Positions 17,060 to 23,600 of a stretch of 64,000 bases of DNA are shown here, in pieces (position 1 is the stretch's first letter; each line of letters opens with the position of its first letter). Under the pieces are notes generated by a model. The model saw only the letters and a program-made list of their open reading frames with translations. It did no database searches and was not told the DNA's origin. Source of the DNA: Stenotrophomonas sp. VV52 (lineage in GTDB: Bacteria > Pseudomonadota > Gammaproteobacteria > Xanthomonadales > Xanthomonadaceae); the NCBI RefSeq assembly GCF_002893095.1, contig NZ_PKQQ01000002.1:372001-436000 (forward strand), given 5' to 3'. The position numbers were made by a program, and so were the translations under genes.

Positions 17060-17415
17060 AGGTTGACCATCAGGACGTAGGCAAGGATGCCTACGACCAT
17101 GGCAATGCTTGCGGGGATGATGGGGCGGATGGTGGTGTGGATCTTCCACCATCCGGAGGCAGCCAGGACCAATCCCACCAACAAGCAAGCCAGCGCGCAA
17201 GCCATGGCCCATGCGACTGGCATGAGGGCCACCTTCCACCATGCAAACCCGCTCTCGCGGATTCGGATGGCCATGGTCACCGGGGCGGCAAGCGTCGCCC
17301 ATGCGATGAACTTTGCCACGGTTCCCCTAAAGTGTTGCTGGACATACGCCCGCACGGTGAGTGGCGGCGCAAGCGCGGGAACAGTGCCCGCTCCCTTGGG
17401 TTCGTGGCTTTTCAC
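17053..17415 (-). CDS. Small membrane protein, leftward accessory gene
   Basis: A 120-residue protein with a soluble N-terminus and three predicted membrane spans: about residues 33-50, 59-84 (beginning WWKVALMPVAWAM) and 95-117. It reads from a GTG and is last in a leftward block of four small genes that interrupts the rightward late genes between ejection and lysis functions. Such opposite-strand cargo is often expressed in the lysogen and may alter the host envelope or exclude other phages. No family is recognised, and the ribosome site is weak, so the exact start is uncertain. Confidence 0.55.
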   Translation of the reverse strand: MKSHEPKGAGTVPALAPPLTVRAYVQQHFRGTVAKFIAWATLAAPVTMAIRIRESGFAWWKVALMPVAWAMACALACLLVGLVLAASGWWKIHTTIRPIIPASIAMVVGILAYVLMVNLY

Positions 17416-17422
17416 AATGGGG

Positions 17423-17713
17423 TTACTCTGTGCGCGTCACGCAGCGGAAATGCAGCGTCGCGTCCGGCCAACCGCCGAAGGCACGCGCCTGCTTGGAGTC
17501 GGCCGCCATCGTCTGCATCACTTTGCCCTTCTGGGCGCAGAATTCAGCAGCCTGCTTGTAGTTCTTCTCCTGCATCTTTCCCGATGAAGAGAAGCCAGTC
17601 CGGCCTCTTGCTGCGATGTGATAGCCGTCAGGGCCATCGGGCACGATCCCGGAGTTCGAGACGCAGCCTGCGAGCGCGGCGCATGCAACAACGGTGAGAA
17701 TTCTCTTAATCAC
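17423..17713 (-). CDS. Small phage-borne lipoprotein
   Basis: A 96-residue protein with a signal peptide and lipobox at the N-terminus (IKRILTVVACAALAGC), so it should be a lipid-anchored periplasmic or outer-membrane protein. The mature part is about 80 residues with CAQKGKVMQTM and a final CV motif that could form a disulphide. The GTG at 17713 is chosen because it has an AAAGGAAG ribosome site six bases upstream and gives a correct signal peptide; longer forms lack one. The gene lies seven bases upstream of the membrane-protein gene and is probably co-transcribed. Lysogenic conversion or superinfection exclusion are plausible roles but unproved. Confidence 0.65.
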   Translation of the reverse strand: MIKRILTVVACAALAGCVSNSGIVPDGPDGYHIAARGRTGFSSSGKMQEKNYKQAAEFCAQKGKVMQTMAADSKQARAFGGWPDATLHFRCVTRTE

Positions 17714-17741
17714 TGAGCTTCCTTTCTGGTGGATGGTTTCC

Positions 17742-17810
17742 GGCAGCTGCCATGCCAGCTGCCTCGGCTGATGGGCCGGATGGTAGCACCCGGCCGCGTG
17801 GGGCGGCCGG
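17742..17810. other. Two perfect hairpins between leftward accessory genes
   Basis: Two inverted repeats lie in the 112-base gap between the lipoprotein gene and the gene at 17826. One has stem GGCAGCTG/CAGCTGCC (17742-17763, six-base loop). The other has stem CCGGCCGC/GCGGCCGG (17790-17810, five-base loop). Neither has a T tract, so they are not classical terminators. They may limit read-through from the upstream small gene or be operator-like sites. Confidence 0.4.
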
Positions 17811-17825
17811 AGCGGCTGGTCACCC

Positions 17826-18038
17826 CTAGAGGATGTCGAGCCATGCTTCCTGGGCCTGGCCGCGGCGGCGGGCGAGGGACACGGCATATGCGGCTGCGGC
17901 CTCGTGGGCCTGGTCAGCCATCGCGTCGAATGCCGGATTCAGATAAGAGCCGCCAATGGCTCGGGAAGCGGCGTGGGTGAAGATTGCGCGGACCAAGTCT
18001 TCATCGACGAGGACGTTTCCATCGTGTTCGGTGCTCAT
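17826..18038 (-). CDS. 70-residue protein, leftward accessory gene
   Basis: A small soluble protein starting MSTEHDGNVLVDEDLVRAIF. It is mainly helical, with an Ala-rich centre (QAHEAAAAYAVSLARRRG) and no Cys. The ATG at 18038 has a strong GGAGAAGG ribosome site; the alternative upstream start lacks one. It forms part of the leftward block, and its upstream region is shared divergently with the TCCGTTGA element at 18094. No family is recognised. Confidence 0.6.
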   Translation of the reverse strand: MSTEHDGNVLVDEDLVRAIFTHAASRAIGGSYLNPAFDAMADQAHEAAAAYAVSLARRRGQAQEAWLDIL

Positions 18039-18093
18039 TGCCTTCTCCTTTGGCGCCCCGGCCAATCCAGGGCCGTCGGCATCGTAGCACCGT

Positions 18094-18124
18094 CCGTTGA
18101 AGGGGATCGGAGTGGGGGTAGGGT
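18094..18124 (+). promoter_or_regulatory. Phage promoter-like element before 18131
   Basis: TCCGTTGAAG is followed 16 bases later by TAGGGT (18119-18124). Six bases then separate it from an ATG at 18131. It lies in the 92-base divergent gap upstream of the leftward gene at 18038, so it might also be involved in control of that gene. Confidence 0.42.
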
Positions 18125-18130
18125 GGGGTC

Positions 18131-18313
18131 ATGGAACCCATCCGACGCCCCGGCACTCGATTCGTCTGCTCCCTCAACGCAGAGGCGCAGCCCATATGGG
18201 AGCGCCTGAAGCGTGCTGCCGCGCGCAAGAATCCCAGGCAGGTCAAGAAGCAGAGCCGGGCTCTTCGACTCCAGGGCCATATACAAACTCGTACCCTTCA
18301 GCCCCAGGGCTGA
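18131..18313 (+). CDS. Possible 60-residue basic protein
   Basis: A short, Arg/Lys-rich frame (MEPIRRPGTRFVCSLNAEAQ, then RLKRAAARKNPRQVKKQSRAL) begins right after a promoter-like element. A DNA- or RNA-binding role would fit the charge. Against it, the last 71 bases overlap the leftward gene at 18243 on the opposite strand, and the only ribosome-site candidate is a G-rich run. It may be a chance frame. Confidence 0.28.
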   Translation: MEPIRRPGTRFVCSLNAEAQPIWERLKRAAARKNPRQVKKQSRALRLQGHIQTRTLQPQG

Positions 18314-18482
18314 ACTGAAGGTGTTTCGGGTCTAGAGGAATGGTGACGCTGGGATATTCGTTGGCAGCGTCCGAGGCCCATTCCCAGACCAGATGGGGTA
18401 TCCCCTCGATGTAGACCATGTCGCAGTTGGCGATGTTGTCCCCGATTCGGACCATCACCCGCCACACCTTCATTTCTTCCAT
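18243..18482 (-). CDS. 79-residue protein, leftward accessory gene
   Basis: A compact protein, MEEMKVWRVMVRIGDNIANCD..., with alternating beta-like segments (KVWRVMVRIG, DMVYIEGIPHLVWEW, PSVTIPLDPKHLQF) that resemble a small beta-barrel or beta-sandwich. A CCGGAGACAGAC ribosome site precedes the ATG. It is the first gene of the leftward block and lies 119 bases upstream of the promoter-like element for the endolysin. Function is unknown; small proteins of this type are common in phage accessory loci. Confidence 0.6.
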   Translation of the reverse strand: MEEMKVWRVMVRIGDNIANCDMVYIEGIPHLVWEWASDAANEYPSVTIPLDPKHLQFSPGAEGYEFVYGPGVEEPGSAS

Positions 18483-18544
18483 GTCTGTCTCCGGTAGCTG
18501 ATTGGCTGGGTCGCACCGCCAATCCTACCGGGGGCAGGCGCCTT

Positions 18545-18575
18545 CCGTTGAACCCGCCCGGCGCCCGGGCAGCAT
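18545..18575 (+). promoter_or_regulatory. Phage promoter-like element before the lysis cassette
   Basis: TCCGTTGAAC is followed after 16 bases by CAGCAT (18570-18575). A start near 18582 would give a 20-base leader holding an AGGGG ribosome site before the endolysin GTG at 18602. The placement fits independent transcription of the lysis genes after the leftward block. Confidence 0.52.
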
Positions 18576-18601
18576 GGCCCCATCAACAGCAGGGGCCGGC
18601 C

Positions 18602-19084
18602 GTGAGCCAATTCGACGAGATCATTGACCGGGTCCTCTCCCATGAGGGTGGGTACGTGAACAACCCCCGGGACCCGGGCGGCGAGACCCAGTGGGGAATC
18701 AGCAAGCGGTCCTATCCCCAGCTGAACATCCGGGCCCTGACCCGGCCCGACGCCGTGGCCATCTACCGCCGCGACTTTTGGCAGCGGGTGAGCGGCGACC
18801 AGCTGCCAAGGGCCTTTGCATTCCAAGCGCTGGACGCGGCAGTCAACCATGGCATCGGCAACGCCGTCCGCTGGATTCAACGGGCTGCAGGCGTGGCGGA
18901 CGATGGGATTATCGGACCTCGTACTTTGGCCGCAGTGGCTGAAGCCGATCCCGCCGACCTGGTGCTGCTCTTCAACGCCGAGCGCCTGGAGTTCTACGCC
19001 AAGCTGGGCACCTTCGATGCGTTCGGCAAAGGCTGGACGCGGCGCGTGGCCGGCAACCTGCGGTACGCCGCGCGGGACAACTGA
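18602..19084 (+). CDS. Endolysin, glycoside hydrolase family 108
   Basis: A 160-residue muramidase. The N-terminus has the GH108 signature LSHEGGYVNNPRDPGGETQWGISKR, where the Glu of HEGG is the catalytic acid. A peptidoglycan-binding region follows (QALDAAVNHGIGNAVRWIQRAAG, then DGIIGPRTLAAV), normal for this family. It would cut the glycan strands once the holin gives access. There is no signal-arrest segment at the N-terminus, so it needs a holin. A GTG start at 18602 is chosen since it follows AGGGG by a suitable gap and matches the family N-terminus; an upstream TTG in frame overlaps the promoter-like element. Its stop overlaps the next start. Confidence 0.9.
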   Translation: MSQFDEIIDRVLSHEGGYVNNPRDPGGETQWGISKRSYPQLNIRALTRPDAVAIYRRDFWQRVSGDQLPRAFAFQALDAAVNHGIGNAVRWIQRAAGVADDGIIGPRTLAAVAEADPADLVLLFNAERLEFYAKLGTFDAFGKGWTRRVAGNLRYAARDN

Positions 19085-19407
19085 TGCCCGCGTCCAAGAA
19101 GCAGGCGAAGGTGTCGCCGATCAGCCAGCTGCAGGGCGTCCTGCTGGTGCTGGATAACCGAAGCGGCCGGCCAACGGCCGAGATGCTGGCCAATGTCCGC
19201 GAAATGGTCGGCGACGCCCTGTCGGTGATGCAGGAACCGGATCCGGTCAAACAGCGCATCGGGTTCGTTCTGCTGGCCATCCAGCAATCCACTGAGGTGA
19301 AGGTCAAGGTGGTGCGTGACAAACGCATCACCCGTGTGACCGTAATCGACCAGCCCCTGTACCACTGGGCGCTGGAGGAAATCCACGCATTGGCAGGTGC
19401 CGCATGA
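19084..19407 (+). CDS. Lysis-cassette hypothetical protein
   Basis: A 107-residue soluble protein starts in the endolysin stop (TGATG) and itself ends on ATGA with the holin candidate. It is helical in the middle (TAEMLANVREMVGDALSVM) with a Val/Lys-rich strand pair (TEVKVKVVRDKRITRVTVID) near residue 75. No membrane segment. Its place between endolysin and holin candidate suggests a lysis-timing or accessory role, but the family was not recognised. Confidence 0.55.
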   Translation: MPASKKQAKVSPISQLQGVLLVLDNRSGRPTAEMLANVREMVGDALSVMQEPDPVKQRIGFVLLAIQQSTEVKVKVVRDKRITRVTVIDQPLYHWALEEIHALAGAA

Positions 19408-19628
19408 CCTTCGCGACTCGAAATGTAGGGGCTGCCCGGTTCGGCCTGGCCGTTCTGCACGTCTTCCTGCTGGGCATGGCCATGGCGGCACTGCTCTATG
19501 TGAACGTGCCGGCGAACAACGAGAACGCCCTCATGCTGCTGATTGGAGCTCTGGTGGCAAACAACGGCGGCATCGGCAGCTACTACTTCGGCAATAACAG
19601 CAGGGCGCGCGGCCCTTCCGGAGGGTGA
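19404..19628 (+). CDS. Holin candidate (two membrane spans)
   Basis: A 74-residue protein with two hydrophobic segments, FGLAVLHVFLLGMAMAALLYV (residues 13-33) and ENALMLLIGALVANNGGIGSYYF (40-62), and a polar tail. Size, topology and coupling to lysis genes fit a class II holin that makes the membrane lesion releasing the endolysin. A very short loop (about six residues, VPANNE) joins the spans. No holin family signature was identified, so the call rests on topology and context. Confidence 0.68.
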   Translation: MTFATRNVGAARFGLAVLHVFLLGMAMAALLYVNVPANNENALMLLIGALVANNGGIGSYYFGNNSRARGPSGG

Positions 19629-19629
19629 A

Positions 19630-20115
19630 ATGAGTCCAACCGCGATCAAGATCGCTATCGGCGCTGCGCTGTTCGCGGGCTGGTCCGCCGGAATGTTTGG
19701 CGCCGGCTGGGCCTGGCGTGGCGACCGCGCCGAGGGCAAAGAAGCGCGGCAGGAGGCCGGCGCCGCCACCGCGCAGGTGCAGCAGGTCAACGACGTGCGC
19801 GCCACCGAACACACCCAGGCCGCTGCAGTGGCCGACATTGGAGTGAAGCATGAAGAAGACCGTACTGAGGCCGCGACCGTCCCTGCTGCTGTTGCTGCTG
19901 AGCTGCGCAGTGGTCAGCTCCGGCTGCGCGACGGGTGGGCAAGCTGCGAGATCCAGCGTCTGTCCGACGCTACCGCCGCCGCCATCGAACGTGATGCGGC
20001 CGCCGAGCGCCGAGAGAGCTTTGCGGGAGCTGTTGTTCGAGCCGGGCGTGACGCCGACGACCAGCTCCGAGCCTGCCAAGCCGTGATCGCTGCGGACCGC
20101 GCCGGGGGCGGGTAA
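19630..20115 (+). CDS. Inner-membrane spanin (Rz-like)
   Basis: A 161-residue protein with a single N-terminal membrane anchor (AIKIAIGAALFAGWSAGMFGAGWAW, roughly residues 5-28) and an Ala/Glu/Arg-rich periplasmic coiled coil, the plan of Rz. It should pair with the nested Rz1 lipoprotein to fuse inner and outer membranes in the last lysis step. It has a GGAGGG ribosome site eight bases upstream. The TAA stop overlaps the fibre gene start (TAATG). Confidence 0.85.
   Translation: MSPTAIKIAIGAALFAGWSAGMFGAGWAWRGDRAEGKEARQEAGAATAQVQQVNDVRATEHTQAAAVADIGVKHEEDRTEAATVPAAVAAELRSGQLRLRDGWASCEIQRLSDATAAAIERDAAAERRESFAGAVVRAGRDADDQLRACQAVIAADRAGGG
19850..20086 (+). CDS. Outer-membrane spanin (Rz1-like), nested in Rz
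   Basis: A 78-residue lipoprotein lies wholly inside the Rz gene in another frame, as in lambda. The signal peptide RPSLLLLLLSCAVVSSGC ends in a lipobox with Cys about residue 26, and the mature chain has the typical Pro run CPTLPPPPSNVMRPP. A GGAGTGAAGC ribosome site lies upstream of ATGAAGAAG. All the marks of Rz1 are present, so both frames are under selection over the overlap. Confidence 0.83.
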   Translation: MKKTVLRPRPSLLLLLLSCAVVSSGCATGGQAARSSVCPTLPPPPSNVMRPPSAERALRELLFEPGVTPTTSSEPAKP

Positions 20116-21179
20116 TGGCCGGTAAGAAGATCCAGCTCAAGGACCAGCTCGGCCGGGTCATTCACCTCAACAGTGATGCGACCGACGGCGCGACGCTGGG
20201 CAAGAATCTCTACGGCGCCGATGGGAAGCTACTCACCGCAGACCAGATCATCAACCCGCCTGCGAGCAACCAGAGCGCCTCGGCCACGGTCTGGAAGCTG
20301 ATCCGCGAAGTGCCGGCCAACATCCAGAAGCTGGCCAAGCTGGCCACCAACGGATTCGCGGTGCGGCAGGCCAGCGGGGAATGGGTGACGCGGTCGCTGC
20401 AGGCGGGCGTTGGGATCGACATCACCAACCCCGACAGCGATGCTGGCGACCCGACGATCAGCCTTGAGGACCTGCCCGACAGCGGCGTCGGCGCGGCGCT
20501 GGTCAAGATCACGCGGGACGGGAAGGGGAGGGTAGAGGGCACGCAGCCTGCGAGCACCACCGACCTGGCCGAGGGGTCTAACCTCTACTTCACCGACGCG
20601 CGCGCAGACGCGCGCATCACGGCGCAGAAGGGGCAGCCGAACGGGCTGGCAACGCTGGGCGCTGATTTAAGGATTCCCAGCGCCCAGCTACCCGCGATCG
20701 CGATCACAGAGACATTCGTCGTCGGCAGCCAGGCCGCGCAGCTGGCGCTGACCGCCCAGGAGGGCGACGTCGCCGTCCGCACGGATCTGTCGAAGTCCTA
20801 CATCAAGAACAGCGGCACCAGCGGCACGATGAGCGACTGGACCGAGCTACTGGCGCCCAGCGGCGGCTCGGTTCTCAGCGTCAACGCCCGCACCGGCGCC
20901 GTGGTTGTCCCCGACTTCGTCATCAAGGCGACCGCACCAGTGGCGGGCGACTTTGGCCGAGCCATCATCGACGGCGACCGCTGGTTCAACAGCACGAGCG
21001 GAGTGGACTACATCCGCGTCGCTGGCGCCTGGGTGCACGACAACGCGGCAGCGCTGAGCAGGTACATGCCTGCCTACCTCGCCAACGGCTCGCCCTCGCC
21101 GGTGCCGCTCAACGCCGACGGCACCGTGCCTGCGTACCTGGCAAACGGCACCTCTTCACCCTTCGCGACGCAGGCCTGA
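20115..21179 (+). CDS. Tail fibre / baseplate-type protein
   Basis: A 354-residue protein. The N-terminus is a beta-type anchor (IQLKDQLGRVIHLNSDATDGATLGKNLYG), followed by a helix, then a trimeric-fibre-like region containing TTDLAEGSNLYFTDARADARI, a motif widespread in phage fibres. The end has two copies of PAYLANG(S/T) (near residues 315 and 337), suggesting a repeated shaft unit or fusion point to the next protein. It is coupled to Rz and to 21181 by near-abutting stops and starts. It is likely a receptor-binding component or its shaft. Confidence 0.7.
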   Translation: MAGKKIQLKDQLGRVIHLNSDATDGATLGKNLYGADGKLLTADQIINPPASNQSASATVWKLIREVPANIQKLAKLATNGFAVRQASGEWVTRSLQAGVGIDITNPDSDAGDPTISLEDLPDSGVGAALVKITRDGKGRVEGTQPASTTDLAEGSNLYFTDARADARITAQKGQPNGLATLGADLRIPSAQLPAIAITETFVVGSQAAQLALTAQEGDVAVRTDLSKSYIKNSGTSGTMSDWTELLAPSGGSVLSVNARTGAVVVPDFVIKATAPVAGDFGRAIIDGDRWFNSTSGVDYIRVAGAWVHDNAAALSRYMPAYLANGSPSPVPLNADGTVPAYLANGTSSPFATQA

Positions 21180-21180
21180 C

Positions 21181-22071
21181 ATGGCAGACATCATTCCCCT
21201 GAAGTTCCTCAAGACCACCGGCGGAGCGGTGGTGGCGCCGTCGGAGCTGAATCCGGGTGACAGCATTCCGAGCGCGTACATCGGCGGCCTGATGGGCAGC
21301 AACATGCTTATCAACTGCGGCGTGCCGGTGATCAACCAGCGCGGGTTCGCTGGCGGCGCGCTTGCCGCGGGCGTGTATGGCTACGATCGCTGGAAGGCTG
21401 GCGCGGGCGGGTGCAACGTGACGATCAACGCCACGACAGGTCAGTTCACGCACACCAGCGGCCCGCTGGTTCAGGTCGTGGAGTCACCGGAGGCGGCGTG
21501 GGGAGTTCCGGTCACCCTGAGCGTTGAAAGCCCGTCTGGCGCAATTTCGGTGAACATCGGCGGCGCCACGGGTTCCATTACCGCCGGAGCGGGACGCCGC
21601 AGTGTCACGCTGACCCCGACGGGCACCGGCAACATGGTCGTGCAGCTCACCGCAACCGGCGTCACCTACAGCCAGCCGAGGCTCGAGCGAGGCGCGGTCA
21701 TGACGGTGCCCGAGTACCGTAGCCCCGCAGCAGAGCTCATGCTTTGCCAGCGTTACTACGAAAAGAGCTACAACCAAGGCGCATCCCCCGGAGCGATAAC
21801 CACGGCTGGCCGGGAGAGCCAGTTCTATGACAGAAACACCAGCGGGAACTCCTTCGGAACCTTCAGTTTCAAGGTGTCGAAGCGCAGCACCCCAGCGGTA
21901 ACGCTCTACAACGACCAGAACGGCTCCCCGAACCAGGTGGCCAGCGTAAATGGTGTTGCACTCGCAGCGAGTGTGACGCAGCCGGGCGAACGGGGCGCAT
22001 CATTCTTCTATTCGACCGCGGCCGGGCAGTGGGGTGCGAGTTTTCACTGGACAGCGGATGCGGAGCTTTGA
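21181..22071 (+). CDS. Tail fibre tip / receptor-binding protein candidate
   Basis: A 296-residue, Gly/Thr/Ser-rich protein of mainly beta structure. After a short N-terminal segment (IIPLKFLKTTGGAVVAPSELNPGD) comes NQRGFAGGALAAGVYGYDRWKAG, a known phage fibre segment in which a Tyr-Asp-Arg-Trp motif starts a carbohydrate-binding-like beta-sandwich (residues about 60-160), then VTYSQPRLERGA and LCQRYYEKSY, both typical of the end of that module. The C-terminal domain is a separate beta unit. It probably binds the cell surface. It starts one base after the previous stop. Confidence 0.7.
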   Translation: MADIIPLKFLKTTGGAVVAPSELNPGDSIPSAYIGGLMGSNMLINCGVPVINQRGFAGGALAAGVYGYDRWKAGAGGCNVTINATTGQFTHTSGPLVQVVESPEAAWGVPVTLSVESPSGAISVNIGGATGSITAGAGRRSVTLTPTGTGNMVVQLTATGVTYSQPRLERGAVMTVPEYRSPAAELMLCQRYYEKSYNQGASPGAITTAGRESQFYDRNTSGNSFGTFSFKVSKRSTPAVTLYNDQNGSPNQVASVNGVALAASVTQPGERGASFFYSTAAGQWGASFHWTADAEL

Positions 22072-22073
22072 CC

Positions 22074-22544
22074 ATGTATCAGCTCACCGAAGACCCTGAT
22101 TTGATCTTGTGCCTCGCGACGGGGGCGACTATTCCTCGCGGGCACTACCTATGGCCAACGGAGTGGCTGCTCACCAACACGCCAGCGCCGATTCCGCCGC
22201 CGTACCTGCCAAACACCCCAGCCCATCACCGCGCCATCCGCGACGCGGCGTGGGCATGGATGGCAGCTGTAGTGCAGGAGCGCGGGTACGACAGTATCGA
22301 GAGCTGCTGCAGCTACGTGACCAGCGCCGTGCCGCGATACAAGGCAGAGGCGTTGGCGATGGTGGCGTGGCGCGATGCGGTGAACCAGACGCTGGAGCAG
22401 CTCGTCCTGAACCCGCCGGCCGGGGTCGATAGCTGGGAGGAAGTGCGCGCTCTTCTGCCGCAACCGGAGGCGTTTCCTTGGCCGGAAAAGGTCGATCTGC
22501 CGCTGGATGGTTCAGACGGCCCGATCCAACTGCCGCCGGCCTGA
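22074..22544 (+). CDS. Tail fibre assembly / chaperone candidate
   Basis: A 156-residue protein encoded two bases after the fibre tip gene, where chaperones of fibres are normally found. The first half carries RGHYLWPTEWL and a Pro-rich linker, the second is a helical unit (HHRAIRDAAWAWMAAVVQERGYDSIESCCSYVTS, then AEALAMVAWRDAVNQTLEQL) like the C-terminal helical domain of fibre assembly proteins. It is last in the rightward block, facing the convergent SRAP gene seven bases away. Confidence 0.58.
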   Translation: MYQLTEDPDLILCLATGATIPRGHYLWPTEWLLTNTPAPIPPPYLPNTPAHHRAIRDAAWAWMAAVVQERGYDSIESCCSYVTSAVPRYKAEALAMVAWRDAVNQTLEQLVLNPPAGVDSWEEVRALLPQPEAFPWPEKVDLPLDGSDGPIQLPPA

Positions 22545-22551
22545 CGCGCGC

Positions 22552-23217
22552 CTACGCCACCGGCTCCAGCAGCTGCTCGGTGTTGTTGCGCGGCGTGTTG
22601 ACCGCGCGGCTGACCCGGTAGGCTTCCATCGCCGGCGGCGCGCTGGCCAGCAGCATGGCCATGGCGCCGTCGGCATCGGCCGTCATCCATTCCTCGGCCT
22701 GGTCCGGGTTGAGCCATACCGGCATGCGATCGTGGATATCGGCCGACACGCCGCTGCTGTCTCCGGTGATGACCGTGAAGGTGCCCAGGTTATCTTCGCC
22801 GAGCAGCTTGCTGGTGTCCTCCCATAGCCCGGCGGCCCATAGGGGCGTAGCCGCATGGATGAACCACGGGTCCTTCTTCCCGTCGTCCGGGTTGACCGAC
22901 CACTCGTAGTAGCCGGCCATCGGGACCAGGCAGCGGCGCGCCTTGAACGCGCTGCGGAAAGCCGGCTTGGTGGCAACCGTCTCGATGCGGGCATTGATGG
23001 TCGAGCCCTGCAGGCCCTTCGCCTTCGCCCAGAACGGGAGCAGGCCCCAGGCCAGCCGCTGCGCCACCAGCCCTTCGCCACGGTCCAGCACCACCGCGGC
23101 GCGCTGCGTCGGCGCGAGGTTGTAGCTGGCGGGCAGGGACAGCAGGTCGCCTACCAGCTGGGGGAAGCCCAGGCTGGCGGCGTCTCGGATCGGGGTCTGG
23201 ACGAATCGGCCGCACAT
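22552..23217 (-). CDS. yedK: SRAP-family protein (YedK/HMCES-like)
   Basis: A 221-residue SOS-response-associated peptidase. The invariant MCGRF start puts the catalytic Cys at position 2 after Met removal, and the other family residues are visible: NARIETV (Asn), GYYEW (Glu) and IHDRMPV (His). These proteins form a thiazolidine crosslink with abasic sites in single-stranded DNA, shielding them from error-prone repair. Here the gene is transcribed leftward within the prophage, between the late genes and the attachment site, a common cargo position. Its stop faces the fibre assembly gene across seven bases. It may protect phage or host DNA during replication stress. Confidence 0.9.
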   Translation of the reverse strand: MCGRFVQTPIRDAASLGFPQLVGDLLSLPASYNLAPTQRAAVVLDRGEGLVAQRLAWGLLPFWAKAKGLQGSTINARIETVATKPAFRSAFKARRCLVPMAGYYEWSVNPDDGKKDPWFIHAATPLWAAGLWEDTSKLLGEDNLGTFTVITGDSSGVSADIHDRMPVWLNPDQAEEWMTADADGAMAMLLASAPPAMEAYRVSRAVNTPRNNTEQLLEPVA

Positions 23218-23313
23218 GGCCAGACCATACTCCAGCCGACCTGGCCGGCCGTTGGCATGCCCTTCACCGGGTCGTTCTCATCGCCTGAGCCGGAGCAGGA
23301 GTAGGCTGCGGCC

Positions 23314-23499
23314 ATGGACATCACTGACCCAAAGCCGACCCGGCCAGACCCCACGAAGATGGAGCCCACCCTGGGCCACCTGCTGCTCCCGCCGGACCCG
23401 CGCACACCGGAGGAAATAGCCGCTGCGTCGCGGAAGGAATCAGCGCGGCGCAAGGGCCGGGGGCGCGGGAAGTGGTGGGAGAAGGGCGCTCCGCAATGA
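23314..23499 (+). CDS. Small hypothetical protein at prophage right end
   Basis: A 61-residue protein, Pro-rich at first (MDITDPKPTRPDPTKMEPT) and strongly basic at its end (RRKGRGRGKWWEKG). It diverges from the SRAP gene across 96 bases and has a GGAGCAGGAG-type ribosome site some distance upstream. It is the last frame before the attachment site, about 100 bases away. No family recognised; possibly a nucleic-acid binder. Confidence 0.45.
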   Translation: MDITDPKPTRPDPTKMEPTLGHLLLPPDPRTPEEIAAASRKESARRKGRGRGKWWEKGAPQ

Positions 23500-23600
23500 A
23501 ATCGGGCCTGCGTCGGATCAATGACTTACAGACCAAGACGCAGCTGCGAATGCGGAGCGGGTATACGGGCAAAACCCTTGTGGCAGTAGTGGCCTTCCGG

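Noticed and set aside
17137..17697. Plus-strand frames (166-186 codons) opposite the leftward accessory genes
   Set aside because: They lack ribosome sites and family features, while the minus-strand genes have a lipobox, membrane spans and ribosome sites.
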